Source: Candidatus Palauibacter scopulicola
GTDB lineage: Bacteria > Gemmatimonadota > Gemmatimonadetes > Palauibacterales > Palauibacteraceae
Direction of reading: 5' to 3'
Assembly: GCF_947581915.1 (NCBI RefSeq)
Contig: NZ_CANPWG010000008.1
Location: 1 to 64,000 of the forward strand
Length of the DNA: 64,000 bases
A program made the translations under genes and the position numbers. The notes under the pieces are model-generated. The model did not search any database and was not told the DNA's origin. It was given only the letters and a program-made list of their open reading frames with translations. Within the stretch, counting starts at the first letter, position 1. Every line of letters begins with the position of its first letter. Below are positions 52,992 to 61,799 of the stretch, in pieces.

Positions 52992-53423
52992 TCAGGCGAA
53001 TACCGTCTCTATCAGTCGATCGAAGTCCTCGTCCGTCGCACTCGTCACGCTCTCGAACGTCTCCGGATTCCAGATCTGGACGTGGTTGATCGCGCCCACG
53101 ACCAGAGCCTCGCTGCCGAGCGCGACCGCCTTTCTCATCCTCTCCGGAATCAGGATCCTTCCCTGCGCGTCCGGCGAGACCTGAACGGCGTCCGCCGTCA
53201 CGCGAAGCACCTGGGGGCGAAAGCGCGGTTCCCGTCTCGACATCTCCCGGAGTTCGTCCTGCACGTCTGCCCAGGCCTCGTCCGGATAGAGCGACAGCGC
53301 GTCGGGTTGCGTCTTGAGGAGGACGAACGGCTCCCGCTCCCGGCCCCTTCGAAAAGGCGCCGGCAGGCTGACCCGACCCTGAGAGTCGAGTTGATGTCGA
53401 TAACTCCCCAGAAAGCCTGGCAA
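52992..53423 (-). CDS. mraZ: Transcriptional regulator MraZ
   Basis: 143 residues, two SpoVT/AbrB-like repeats (FLGSYRHQLDSQGRVSLPAP; VQVSPDAQGRILIPERMR). First gene of the dcw cluster and its likely autorepressor. TTG at 53423 has GAAGG upstream and gives the typical MraZ N-terminus; a longer start would not. Boxes upstream fit MraZ binding. Confidence 0.92.
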   Translation of the reverse strand: MPGFLGSYRHQLDSQGRVSLPAPFRRGREREPFVLLKTQPDALSLYPDEAWADVQDELREMSRREPRFRPQVLRVTADAVQVSPDAQGRILIPERMRKAVALGSEALVVGAINHVQIWNPETFESVTSATDEDFDRLIETVFA

Positions 53424-53455
53424 ATCGTGCCTTCGACATTCGCCAAGGGTGTCCC

Positions 53456-53543
53456 TCCCAGAACGACCCGTTTCCACCCACCGAAACCCACCTTATGCGT
53501 CCTGGTGATGGGTGTCAACCCCTTTTCTCCCCATTCTATCCCA
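53456..53543 (-). promoter_or_regulatory. mraZ promoter with two arrays of TGGG-type boxes
   Basis: On the minus strand TTGACA (53513-53518) and TAAGGT (53490-53495) are 17 bases apart. Downstream, boxes TGGGT, TGGGT, CGGGT and TGGGA lie at 53486, 53476, 53466 and 53456, exactly 10 bp apart. Upstream, TGGGA, TGGGG and AGGGG lie at 53539, 53529 and 53519, also 10 bp apart. MraZ of E. coli binds TGGGN repeats separated by 5 bases, so this fits autoregulation. Confidence 0.75.
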
Positions 53544-53553
53544 TCACAAGGAG

Positions 53554-53590
53554 AAAAAAGCGCCCGGCCGCGGTGAAGCGAACCGGGCGC
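53554..53590 (-). terminator. Rho-independent terminator after the TPR gene
   Basis: On the minus strand an 8-bp stem, GCGCCCGG with CCGGGCGC (53583-53590 and 53560-53567), is followed directly by six T. It ends the transcript of the TPR gene at 53634 and isolates the mraZ promoter that begins just beyond. Confidence 0.85.
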
Positions 53591-53633
53591 GAGGGCCTCG
53601 AAACAGGGTGCGCCCAGGGCGGGCGCCGCCGGG

Positions 53634-55421
53634 CTACGAGCGGCTGCAGGACTCCTCGATGATCGACTCCTGGCGGTACAACTGCTGATCGATCGCTACG
53701 CGGATCTGCTCCTGGTTGGCCGCCTGCACGGTACCCGCCTGCGCCAAGTGCGGACTCACGCGCTGGAAGGCGCCAAGAGCGGTGCGCGCCGGCGCGCAGG
53801 CCATGTCCGCCTCATTGCGGCTGTCGAAGGCGCTCCCCCGGAGGAAGTACCCGTACGCCAGGAAGAAGTGGATCTGCTGCGAGAGATCCGTATCCTGGAC
53901 GAATTCCGTGGCCACGTCGAGCAGATCCAGCGCCGTATTGAGTTCACCCAGGTCGATCGAGCCGTATTCAACTCGGGTCTGCGGGACATAATAGCTGTTG
54001 TATCCCAGGCTGAAGATCGCGTTGCCCACCTGGTTCGCATCCGCCCCGGCTGCAACGGCGGCGCGGAAGTCCGCCACGGCCCCCTCCGTGTCACCTGCCT
54101 TCATCTTGAGCGCCGCAAGGCGCTGCCGTCCGTTCGGCACGTTCGGGTTGTACGCCAGCGCCTGCTCCAGCTCCGCCACGCCCATCTCCGGATTCTCCAT
54201 CCGATCGTAGATCGTTGAGCGAGAAGCGTGCACCTGGGCGAGCAACTCCTCGCGGGACATCTCGCCTTCGCCGCTGCCGTCGGAACTCGAAATCGCCGCG
54301 AGCGCCTGATCCGAGAAGGCGAGCGCGTTGTCGTACTCCTCGAGGAGCATGTACGCGTTCGTCGCGTTGGAGAGCGTCGAGGGGTTCACGGCGTCGCCCT
54401 GCAGCGCCACGAGCTTGCCCGACGCATCGACGGCGACCCGGATCATGGCGGGATCGGTGACTTCCCCGGCGGTCTGCCCGGCCTCCAGCGACGCGGCCGT
54501 CAGGTATTCGAGCAGGCCCACGTTGTCCGGCGCGCGCTCCACGCCGTCCTGGAGGAGCTGCACCGTCTCGGTCCAGCGCTCGGCCTGCGTGAGCTCGTAG
54601 GCGATCCGCAGCCGCGTGTCGACATCGTCCGGCCGGAAGTCGAGAAACCGCTGGTAGTAGCGCAGCGACGCGGCGCCGTCGCCCAACTGGGCGTACGTGA
54701 ACGCGAGGGATTCCAGGGCGTCGGTGTCCGACGCGTTGTTGTCGACAACACCCTGCAGGTCGGCGGCCGCCTCCCCCCAAGCCTCGTTGAGCATGTGCGC
54801 GCGGCCGCGCAGATAGTGCGCCCGGTCGCTGGCGGGGTTGAGCGCCAGGGCCGCGTTGCAGTTCGAGATCGCGTCCATGGGCTGTTCGGAGGCGAGGTAG
54901 TCGCCGCAGAACGCGAGCGAGCGGAGGTACTCGACCCCCTGCCCGAGCTGTCCCATGATCTGGGCGCCCGCCACTTCGTGGGAGTCGTCGTCCGCCACCG
55001 TGAACGCCACCATCGGGAGCCGGTCCCCGCTGTTGGGCTCAAGGAAGTTGACGTCGACTTCAACCCCGCCGGGGACCGCGACCGCGGTCCCGACCATGAC
55101 GAGGGCGGCGTTCATCTGCATCCCCAACTGCTGCCACTCGATCGCGGACATCGTTCTCTCATCGAGATCGTAATCGTCGATCAGATCCCGGGCATCGTCG
55201 CGTTCGATGGCGATGTAGCCGGGGAAGATCTTGAGCCCGTCCCGGATTTCCTCGGCGATGCGCTCGCCGAAACGGCGGTCCACCGGCTCGGTCACCGCGA
55301 CGGGGGCGACGAGGATCAGCAGGTCGCTCGTCTGCGCTTCGAGCGCCCGGGGCGCCGCCGGCAGGGAGAGGACGGCGACTCCGGCCGCCACCCACGGGAG
55401 AATGTTCCGCGTGCTTCTCAT
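53634..55421 (-). CDS. Secreted TPR protein with TolB-N-like domain
   Basis: 595 residues. Signal peptide (about 1-30, ending LEAQ). A TolB-N-like alpha/beta domain at about 31-130 (VDRRFGERIAEEIRDGLKIF, LVMVGTAVAVPGGVEVDVNF). TPR repeats from about 170 to 530 (CNAALALNPASDRAHYLRGR, LEQALAYNPNVPNGRQRLAA). The ATG at 55421 has a GAGG site. It is a periplasmic protein-interaction scaffold of unknown partner. It ends with a strong terminator and so is independent of the dcw operon. The C-terminus has a Cys (ESCSRS). Confidence 0.8.
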   Translation of the reverse strand: MRSTRNILPWVAAGVAVLSLPAAPRALEAQTSDLLILVAPVAVTEPVDRRFGERIAEEIRDGLKIFPGYIAIERDDARDLIDDYDLDERTMSAIEWQQLGMQMNAALVMVGTAVAVPGGVEVDVNFLEPNSGDRLPMVAFTVADDDSHEVAGAQIMGQLGQGVEYLRSLAFCGDYLASEQPMDAISNCNAALALNPASDRAHYLRGRAHMLNEAWGEAAADLQGVVDNNASDTDALESLAFTYAQLGDGAASLRYYQRFLDFRPDDVDTRLRIAYELTQAERWTETVQLLQDGVERAPDNVGLLEYLTAASLEAGQTAGEVTDPAMIRVAVDASGKLVALQGDAVNPSTLSNATNAYMLLEEYDNALAFSDQALAAISSSDGSGEGEMSREELLAQVHASRSTIYDRMENPEMGVAELEQALAYNPNVPNGRQRLAALKMKAGDTEGAVADFRAAVAAGADANQVGNAIFSLGYNSYYVPQTRVEYGSIDLGELNTALDLLDVATEFVQDTDLSQQIHFFLAYGYFLRGSAFDSRNEADMACAPARTALGAFQRVSPHLAQAGTVQAANQEQIRVAIDQQLYRQESIIEESCSRS

Positions 55422-55576
55422 GGAGTACCTCGGACCGTTCGTGCAACAGACGGCGCACGGATCACAGGGCCGTGCGACACACCAAAACCGGTATCACTTC
55501 GAAACAAGGGGTTCAAGGTCGATTAATGCAAGCCGCCGCCGTGCGCAAGTCGCGCCCCGCAGCCGCGCTCCGCCGA

Positions 55577-56059
55577 TCACTGCGCCAGCTTCTCACGCAC
55601 ACATCCCGTGAAGCGGTTGAACATAACATTCGAGACCGATTGAATCACGCCGCCGCGCCCGAACGACGCCAGCCGTCCGGTCAGCGCGATGGACTGCGAC
55701 ACCCAGATGCGGGTCCCGCCTCCGCCTCCCTCCTCGCCCTCCCCCGCTTCTACAGACTGGAGATGGCTCAACATCGTCATTCTCACGTTGCCGCTGCCGC
55801 GTCGATCCCGTCCCTCTCCCGTCATCTTCATGTGATGGCGCCCCGCGTCGAGTTCGTCGAAGCGGATCTCGCCCAGGAAGCGCGTCCCGATGGGGCCGAG
55901 CTTGAGCCCGATCTCCCCCCGGTACGTACGCTCGTCGACCGCTTCGAGGAGGGTCGCGCCCGGCAGACACTCGACGATCCGCTCCGGATCCGTCAGGAAG
56001 CTCCACACCTCGTCCACGGACTGCGGGACATCGAAACTCTTCTCTATCTCGATCGCCAT
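55577..56059 (-). CDS. CoxG-like SRPBCC protein
   Basis: 160 residues of SRPBCC fold: FDVPQSVDEVWSFLTDPERI, VECLPGATLLEAVDERTYRG, and a C-terminal amphipathic end. CoxG helps attach carbon monoxide dehydrogenase to the membrane. ATG at 56059 has a GAGGA site. It is divergent from the CoxD/CoxE-like pair. The catalytic genes coxM, coxS and coxL are not in the window, so the real target could be another molybdenum hydroxylase. Confidence 0.82.
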   Translation of the reverse strand: MAIEIEKSFDVPQSVDEVWSFLTDPERIVECLPGATLLEAVDERTYRGEIGLKLGPIGTRFLGEIRFDELDAGRHHMKMTGEGRDRRGSGNVRMTMLSHLQSVEAGEGEEGGGGGTRIWVSQSIALTGRLASFGRGGVIQSVSNVMFNRFTGCVREKLAQ

Positions 56060-56244
56060 CTTCGGTCCTCGGGGGTCTGCGTGTGCGGAGCGGAGCCGGA
56101 CAGGGGGGGGATCGCCGGTTGGCGGCCGCGTCGGGCGTCGTCTCCGTGGGAACGGTTATATTGCCGGGAGCGGCTCTACCGCGGATCGGCTTCCACCGGA
56201 AGCTGAGACGGCCGCGTCGCACCCGCAACCGGGAGGTCGCCGCC

Positions 56245-57129
56245 TTGCAACCCGACATCGCGAAGATCATCGAGGAGCTCGAAGCGGCGGGCTACATCGC
56301 CGACCGGGGGATCGCGACGGCGGTCCATCTCGGCCTCGCCATGGAGAAGCCGCTCCTCGTCGAGGGGGCCGCCGGCGTCGGCAAGACCGAGATCGCCAAG
56401 GCCGTCGCCACATGGCTCGGAGCGGAACTCATTCGCCTTCAGTGCTACGAGGGGCTCGACCTTCCCACCGCCCTCTACGAGTGGAACTACCAGAAGCAGC
56501 TCCTCCACATCCGCCTGCAGGACGGCGGCGGCGATGCCGAGGCGGTGCAGCGCACGATCTTCGGGCCGGACTTCCTGCTCGAGCGGCCGCTCCTGCGCGC
56601 GATTCGCTGCGAGACGCGGCCGGTCCTTCTCATCGACGAGGTGGACCGGGCGGACGAGGAGTTCGAGGCGTTCCTGCTCGAGCTCCTGTCGGACTTCCAG
56701 GTCTCGATCCCGGAACTGGGCACGGTCGAGGCCCGGACGCGACCCGTCGTCGTGCTCACCTCGAACGGGACGCGCGAGCTGTCGGACGCGCTGCGGCGGC
56801 GCTGCCTCTACCTGTGGATCGACTACCCCGACGCGGCGCGGGAGGTGGAGATCCTGCGGCGGCGGCGGCCGGACATCGCCGCCGCCCGGGCCCGGGAGGC
56901 CGTTAAACTGGCCCAGCGGCTGCGGCGGGAGCGGCTCGCGAAGCCTCCCGGTGTCGCGGAGACGCTGGACTTCGCCTCGGCCCTCGAACACCTCGGGGCG
57001 GACCCTCTGCGACCGGCGACCGCGCGTGACGCCATCGGGGCGCTCGTGAAGGACCCGAACGACCTGGCCGGCCTTACGGAGGAAAGACTGGGCGAGCTGC
57101 TCGCCTCGTCGGGGGACGGGGGGAGTTGA
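56245..57129 (+). CDS. MoxR-family AAA+ ATPase (CoxD-like)
   Basis: 294 residues. Walker A GAAGVGKT (about 43), Walker B LLIDEVDRAD (about 128), then LTSNGTRELSDALRRRCLY. TTG at 56245 has GGGAGG eight bases upstream. The gene overlaps a VWA protein gene (TTGA). MoxR/VWA pairs assemble or insert metal cofactors into partner enzymes; CoxD/CoxE do this for aerobic CO dehydrogenase. The CoxG-like gene next to it supports that reading. Confidence 0.85.
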   Translation: MQPDIAKIIEELEAAGYIADRGIATAVHLGLAMEKPLLVEGAAGVGKTEIAKAVATWLGAELIRLQCYEGLDLPTALYEWNYQKQLLHIRLQDGGGDAEAVQRTIFGPDFLLERPLLRAIRCETRPVLLIDEVDRADEEFEAFLLELLSDFQVSIPELGTVEARTRPVVVLTSNGTRELSDALRRRCLYLWIDYPDAAREVEILRRRRPDIAAARAREAVKLAQRLRRERLAKPPGVAETLDFASALEHLGADPLRPATARDAIGALVKDPNDLAGLTEERLGELLASSGDGGS

Positions 57130-58262
57130 CGCCCGAGCGCGTCGTCGACCTGGGCCGCCGACTGCGCGGCGAAGGCGTGGCGTGCGCGCTGTCGGAGTCC
57201 ACGACGGCCGTCGCCGCGCTAACGCATCTCGATGCGGAGGACGTGGAGGACGTCCGGGCGGGCCTCCGGGCGGCGTTCTGCTCCAGCGCCGCGGACCTCG
57301 AGGTCTTCGAGCGCTGCTTCCCCGCGTGGTGGCGGGGAGCGCGGCCGTCATCCGCCGTCGAGAATCTCCTGTCGAAGGCCGCGTCGGGCCGGGGGGACCG
57401 GCCGACGCCCGGCGCGCCTTCCGGACCGGACGGGCTCGCGGCGGCCCGCGAAGACCTGGTGGAGCAGGCGACCGACGAGGGGGACGCCCGGGAGCGTCCG
57501 ATCGGCGCCGTGTACAGCGCCGCGCACTCGCTCGCGCGGCGTTCCTTCGCCTCGATCGGCGACGAGGAACTGCGCGAGGTCGACGTCTGGCTTGAACGGC
57601 TGATGGTACGGCTGTCCACGCGCCGTAGCCGCCGACTCGAGCCGGGCGGCCGCCGCGGGCCGATCGATGTGCGGAGGACGCTGCGGTCGCTCGTCGCGCA
57701 CGAGGGCGAACTCGTCCGCCTGGCGAGGCGGCGGCGACGACACGTGCCGCCGCAGCTCGTCGTCCTCTGCGACGTGAGCGGTTCGATGGAGCGCTACAGC
57801 CGCTTCCTGCTGCGCTTCCTCCTGGGGTGCGGGCGCGCCCGCGACATCCAGACCTTCGCGTTCAGCACGCGTCTCACGCACCTCACGCCCTGGCTGGCCG
57901 GCGAAGAGATCGACCCCGCGCTGGACCGCCTGCGGGCCCGCGGCTGGTCGAGCGGGACGCGGATCGGCGAGTGCCTGGAGGCGTTCGTGACCCTGCACGG
58001 GCAGCGGATGCTCGGCCGGCGAACGCTCGTCATCATCCTCTCCGACGGACTCGACCAGGGCGAAGTCGAACCGCTGCGGCGCGCCATGGGCTGGATTCAG
58101 CGCCGCGCGCGCCGCGTGATCTGGCTCAATCCCCTGCTCGAGAGTTCGCGCTACGCGCCCGAAGCCCGGGGCATGCGCACCGCGCTCCCGTACGTGGACT
58201 ACTTCCAGTCGGGGCACAGCCTCGAAGCGCTGAGGACGCTCCCGGGGCTGCTCAGGTTGTGA
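57126..58262 (+). CDS. VWA-domain protein (CoxE-like)
   Basis: 378 residues. N-terminal helical region, then a CoxE-type VWA domain with MIDAS DVSGS (about 215) in LVVLCDVSGSMERYSRFLLR, and LVIILSDGLDQGEV. No membrane segment. TTG at 57126 overlaps the stop of the MoxR gene. Works with the ATPase as a metal-insertion or maturation pair. Confidence 0.85.
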   Translation: MTPERVVDLGRRLRGEGVACALSESTTAVAALTHLDAEDVEDVRAGLRAAFCSSAADLEVFERCFPAWWRGARPSSAVENLLSKAASGRGDRPTPGAPSGPDGLAAAREDLVEQATDEGDARERPIGAVYSAAHSLARRSFASIGDEELREVDVWLERLMVRLSTRRSRRLEPGGRRGPIDVRRTLRSLVAHEGELVRLARRRRRHVPPQLVVLCDVSGSMERYSRFLLRFLLGCGRARDIQTFAFSTRLTHLTPWLAGEEIDPALDRLRARGWSSGTRIGECLEAFVTLHGQRMLGRRTLVIILSDGLDQGEVEPLRRAMGWIQRRARRVIWLNPLLESSRYAPEARGMRTALPYVDYFQSGHSLEALRTLPGLLRL

Positions 58263-58302
58263 CTGGAGAAGAAAGAAACGGAGTTGGAAGGCGACCGCGA
58301 AC

Positions 58303-58326
58303 GGGACCCGGGCGATTCCGGGTCCC
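58303..58326. terminator. Hairpin between convergent coxE-like and HU genes
   Basis: A 9-bp stem, GGGACCCGG with CCGGGTCCC, and a 6-base loop. It lies between two convergent stops. No long T-tract on either side, so it is weak as a Rho-independent terminator but well placed for both genes. Confidence 0.5.
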
Positions 58327-58340
58327 GCCGCGCTATCGTT

Positions 58341-58634
58341 CTAGGCTCGGACCCGATCCTTGAGCCCTTTGCCCGCCTTGAACGTGGGGACGTTCATGGC
58401 CGCGATCTGAATCGACGCGCCGGTCTGCGGGTTCCGACCCATGCGCGCCTTGCGGTGCTGGGTTCCGAACGTGCCGAAGCCGGTGACCGTGAAGTCGCGG
58501 CCGGCGTCAAGCTCGCCTGCAATGATGCCCGTGCCGGGATCCGTCGAGAAAATGCAGTCGATCACATCCCGCGCGCTCGCTTTGCTCAAGCCGGCCTGCG
58601 AGGCGAGCTTCGCCGCGAAATCGTCTTTGGTCAT
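58341..58634 (-). CDS. HU/IHF family DNA-binding protein
   Basis: 97 residues. HU fold with FTVTGFGTFGTQHRKARMGR then NPQTGASI, the arm region that binds DNA. ATG at 58634 has a GGGAG site. Nucleoid packaging protein. Confidence 0.93.
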   Translation of the reverse strand: MTKDDFAAKLASQAGLSKASARDVIDCIFSTDPGTGIIAGELDAGRDFTVTGFGTFGTQHRKARMGRNPQTGASIQIAAMNVPTFKAGKGLKDRVRA

Positions 58635-58757
58635 CTTGGGTTCTCCCTGTTGAAAGTAAGCTCCGACGAGCGATCCGGGCGCATAATTCGCGCACCATCG
58701 CCGGATTGCAAGTGTGGCGCGCGATCTCGCCCCGGGAAGGGTCCTGCCGGCAGCCGG

Positions 58758-59078
58758 CTAGTGGGCGTCCGCGGAGAAGACTTTCCGTGTCATCGTGACG
58801 CCCACGAGCTTGAAGACCACGTTCCCGATCCGGCCGAGCAGCATCGTAGGCACGGCCGCGGGCACGGCAAGTCCCCACACGAGGTTCATGAACGCGCTCT
58901 CTCCGCCCAGGCCGCCGAGGGCCAGCCGCAGCACCGAGAAGATGCCGAGGAACACAGCGAGATTCAGCACGAGCCCCAGTGCCTGGCGTCCGGGCGAGCC
59001 GGTCTCCGCGTCGTAGATGCCGCCGAAGAAGATCGCAGCCACAATCCAGAAGATGCAGGTTGCGTAGAGCCAGTCCAT
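58758..59078 (-). CDS. Small three-helix membrane protein
   Basis: 106 residues with three hydrophobic segments (ATCIFWIVAAIFFGG; ALGLVLNLAVFLGIFSVLRL; LVWGLAVPAAVPTMLLG) and a basic C-terminus. ATG at 59078 has GGAGG upstream. No family is recognised. It is divergent from the carboxylate-amine ligase gene. Confidence 0.65.
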   Translation of the reverse strand: MDWLYATCIFWIVAAIFFGGIYDAETGSPGRQALGLVLNLAVFLGIFSVLRLALGGLGGESAFMNLVWGLAVPAAVPTMLLGRIGNVVFKLVGVTMTRKVFSADAH

Positions 59079-59220
59079 CAATGGTGCCTCCGTGTCGGGA
59101 AAACGGGTCGGTCGGGGACGGAGGAACATACATGGCCTCCGGCGATCCTCGAAAGTAGCTTGCCCCCGCGGCTACGCCGGCTTGCCCCCGCGGCTTCGAA
59201 CGCTCCCCGGAGAGGGTCAC

Positions 59221-60324
59221 ATGAAAGCGCCTTCACTTACGCTCGGGATCGAAGAGGAATACCAGGTCGTCCATCCGGAGACCGGCGAACTCACGTCGTT
59301 CATCACCGAGATTCTCGAAGGGGATGAGGAGACGCGCGAGCAGATCCACCCGGAGCTTCACCAGGCCTGCGTGGAGACGGCAAGCGAGGTGTGCCGGGAT
59401 GTGGCGGAGGCGCGCGAGGAGGTGGTGCGCATGCGCCGCCTCGTCAGCGGCACGGTCGCCGAGAAGGGACTCGCCATCGTGGCCGCGGGGACGCATCCCT
59501 TCTCGACCTGGGAGCAGCAGGACATCACGCCGCTCGACCGCTACGTCGGACTGCGGGAGGACCTGCAGCAGGTTGCCGAACGGAACCTGATCTTCGGCAC
59601 CCACATCCACGTGGGCATCGAGGACCGGGACTTCATGGTCGACGCGATGAACGTCTCGCGGTACTTCCTTCCCCACCTGCTGGCGCTCTCCACGAGTTCC
59701 CCGTTCTGGGAGGGGTCGAAGACGGGGCTGCACTCCTACCGCAGCATCATCTGGCGGAATTTCCCGCGCACCGGCATCCCGATGAGTTTCGGAAGCTGGA
59801 ACGAGTACGAGCACTTCATCGAGACGATGGTCCGCTCGAACACGATCGCGGATTCGAGCAAGATCTGGTGGGACGTCCGTCCCAATCACAAGTTCCCGAC
59901 ACTCGAGTTCCGCGTGTGCGACATGTGCACGCGCGTGGAGGAAGTCGTGTGCATCGCCGCCATCTTCCAGGGGATCGTGGCGAAGCTGTGGAAGCTGCGG
60001 CGCGACAACCTCACCTTCCGCCAGTACCCCGAGGTCCTGCTCGCCGAGAACAAGTGGCGCGCGGCCAGATACGGGCTGACCGGAAAGCTCATCGACTTCG
60101 GGCGGCAGACCGAGCACCCGGCGGCGGATCTGATCATCGAGATCGTCGAGTGGTTCCTCGATGACGTGGTCGACGAACTCGGCACCCGCGCGGAGGTGGA
60201 ATACGCGCTCCGGATCCTCCGGGAAGGGTCGAGTTCGCAGCGGCAACTCGCCGTGTACGAAGAGACCGGCGACACGCGGGCCGTGGTCCGGCACCTCATG
60301 GCGGAGACGCTCGAAGGCGTCTGA
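59221..60324 (+). CDS. Carboxylate-amine ligase, YbdK/GCS2 family
   Basis: 367 residues. GCS2 signature LGIEEEYQVVHPETGELTSF, IFGTHIHVGIEDRDFMVDAM and HKFPTLEFRVCDMCTRVEEV. This family includes glutamate-cysteine ligase-like enzymes, some making weak gamma-glutamyl products. ATG at 59221 has GGAGAGG upstream. No glutathione synthetase gene is adjacent, so the acceptor is unknown. Confidence 0.88.
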   Translation: MKAPSLTLGIEEEYQVVHPETGELTSFITEILEGDEETREQIHPELHQACVETASEVCRDVAEAREEVVRMRRLVSGTVAEKGLAIVAAGTHPFSTWEQQDITPLDRYVGLREDLQQVAERNLIFGTHIHVGIEDRDFMVDAMNVSRYFLPHLLALSTSSPFWEGSKTGLHSYRSIIWRNFPRTGIPMSFGSWNEYEHFIETMVRSNTIADSSKIWWDVRPNHKFPTLEFRVCDMCTRVEEVVCIAAIFQGIVAKLWKLRRDNLTFRQYPEVLLAENKWRAARYGLTGKLIDFGRQTEHPAADLIIEIVEWFLDDVVDELGTRAEVEYALRILREGSSSQRQLAVYEETGDTRAVVRHLMAETLEGV

Positions 60325-60357
60325 AGCGTCCCGCGCGTGATGGCGCGGCGCTCGGCG

Positions 60358-61773
60358 CTACATCATGCCGAGGTCCCGCGCCGTCCGGTCGATGCCCGCG
60401 CGGGCCTTCGTCACGAGTTCGTCGATTTCGTCGCGCGTGATCGTGAGCGGCGGACTCGTGCACATGACGTCGCGCATGGCGCGGAACACGACCCCCTCGT
60501 CGTAGAGGTGCTCGTGACAGAGCGCCCCCACCTGGCCCATGGGCTCGAACAGTTCCCGGGTCGCCCTGTCCTTCGAGAGTTCGACGCTGGCCACGAGTCC
60601 GACGCCGCGCACCTCGCCCACGAGCGGGTGATCGTTCAACTCCCTCAGCCGCGCCTGGAAGTAGGGTCCGGTGTCCTCTCTCACCCGGTCGACGACGCCC
60701 TCCTCCTTCATAAGCCGGAGGTTCTCCAGGGCGACGGCGGCCGCGACCGGATGGCCCGAATAGGTGTATCCGTGCGGGATCACTCCCCCCTCGGCCAGAA
60801 CGCCGTATACCGCGTCGGTCATGAGCACGGCGGACATCGGCAGGTAGCCGGAGGTGAGTCCCTTGGCGATCGTCATCAGGTCGGCCTCGATGCCGAACTT
60901 CTGCGCGCCGAACCACTCCCCGGTGCGGCCGAAGCCGGTGATGACCTCGTCGCAGACGATGAGCACGTCGTTCTCGCGGCAGATGCGCTGGATCTCGGGC
61001 CAGTAGTTGTCCGGCGGCACGATGACGCCTCCGGCGCCGATGACGGGCTCGCCGATGAACGCCGCCACGCGGTCCGCGCCGAGTTCCGCGATCTTCTCCT
61101 CCACCGCCCGCGCCGCCCGCGCGCCGGTCTCCTCCGGCGTCTCGCCGGGCGCCCCCATGGCGAACCAGTAAGGGGGCATGACGTGCTCGAAGCCGGGCAG
61201 CGGCAGGTCGCCCATGGCGTGCATGGCCTCGAAGCCGCCCAGGCTGGCGGCGGCCATCGTGCTGCCGTGATACGCGTAGGTCCGACTGATGAACGTCTTC
61301 TTGGCGGGTTTTCCGCGGAGATCCCAGTACCGGCGGACGAGCCGGACGATGGTGTCGTTCGCCTCGGAACCCGAACTCGAGAAGAAGGTGTGCGCGATCG
61401 GGCCGGGCGTGAGTTCCGCGAGCACCCGCGACAGCTCGATCGTGGCCGGCGGCGCGGAACGGAAGAACGTGTTGTAGTAGGGCAGTTCGACCATCTGGTC
61501 GTACGCCGCCCTCGCGAGTTCCTCGCGCCCGTAGCCGAGGTTCACGCACCACAGGCCGCCCATGCCGTCGAGGATGCGCCGGCCATCGGAGTCGATGAGG
61601 TGGCGGCCCTCCGCGCCCACGATCACGCGCGTCCCCTTCTCGGCCACGATCCGGGGGTCGATGAACGGGTGCACGTGATGGCGTCGGTCGAGGTCCTGCC
61701 ACTGAGCCGTGGCCGTTCCGGCGGGGGTCGACGTAGCAGGGTTCGTCGTAGCGGGGTTCGTCGTGGCGGTCAC
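60358..61773 (-). CDS. Class III (omega) aminotransferase
   Basis: 471 residues. PLP-lysine region LMTIAKGLTSGYLPMSAVLM, GMGGLWCVNLGYGREELA, FSSSGSEANDTIVRLVRRYW and VCDEVITGFGRTGEWFG. Fits the pyruvate-dependent omega-transaminases that act on polyamines, beta-alanine or similar. The first 18 or so residues repeat Asn-Pro-Ala-Thr, from short tandem DNA repeats (about 61716-61770). GTG at 61773 has AGGAGG upstream. Confidence 0.87.
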   Translation of the reverse strand: MTATTNPATTNPATSTPAGTATAQWQDLDRRHHVHPFIDPRIVAEKGTRVIVGAEGRHLIDSDGRRILDGMGGLWCVNLGYGREELARAAYDQMVELPYYNTFFRSAPPATIELSRVLAELTPGPIAHTFFSSSGSEANDTIVRLVRRYWDLRGKPAKKTFISRTYAYHGSTMAAASLGGFEAMHAMGDLPLPGFEHVMPPYWFAMGAPGETPEETGARAARAVEEKIAELGADRVAAFIGEPVIGAGGVIVPPDNYWPEIQRICRENDVLIVCDEVITGFGRTGEWFGAQKFGIEADLMTIAKGLTSGYLPMSAVLMTDAVYGVLAEGGVIPHGYTYSGHPVAAAVALENLRLMKEEGVVDRVREDTGPYFQARLRELNDHPLVGEVRGVGLVASVELSKDRATRELFEPMGQVGALCHEHLYDEGVVFRAMRDVMCTSPPLTITRDEIDELVTKARAGIDRTARDLGMM

Positions 61774-61799
61774 GCGGCGCCTCCTGGCGTAGTGTCGCG

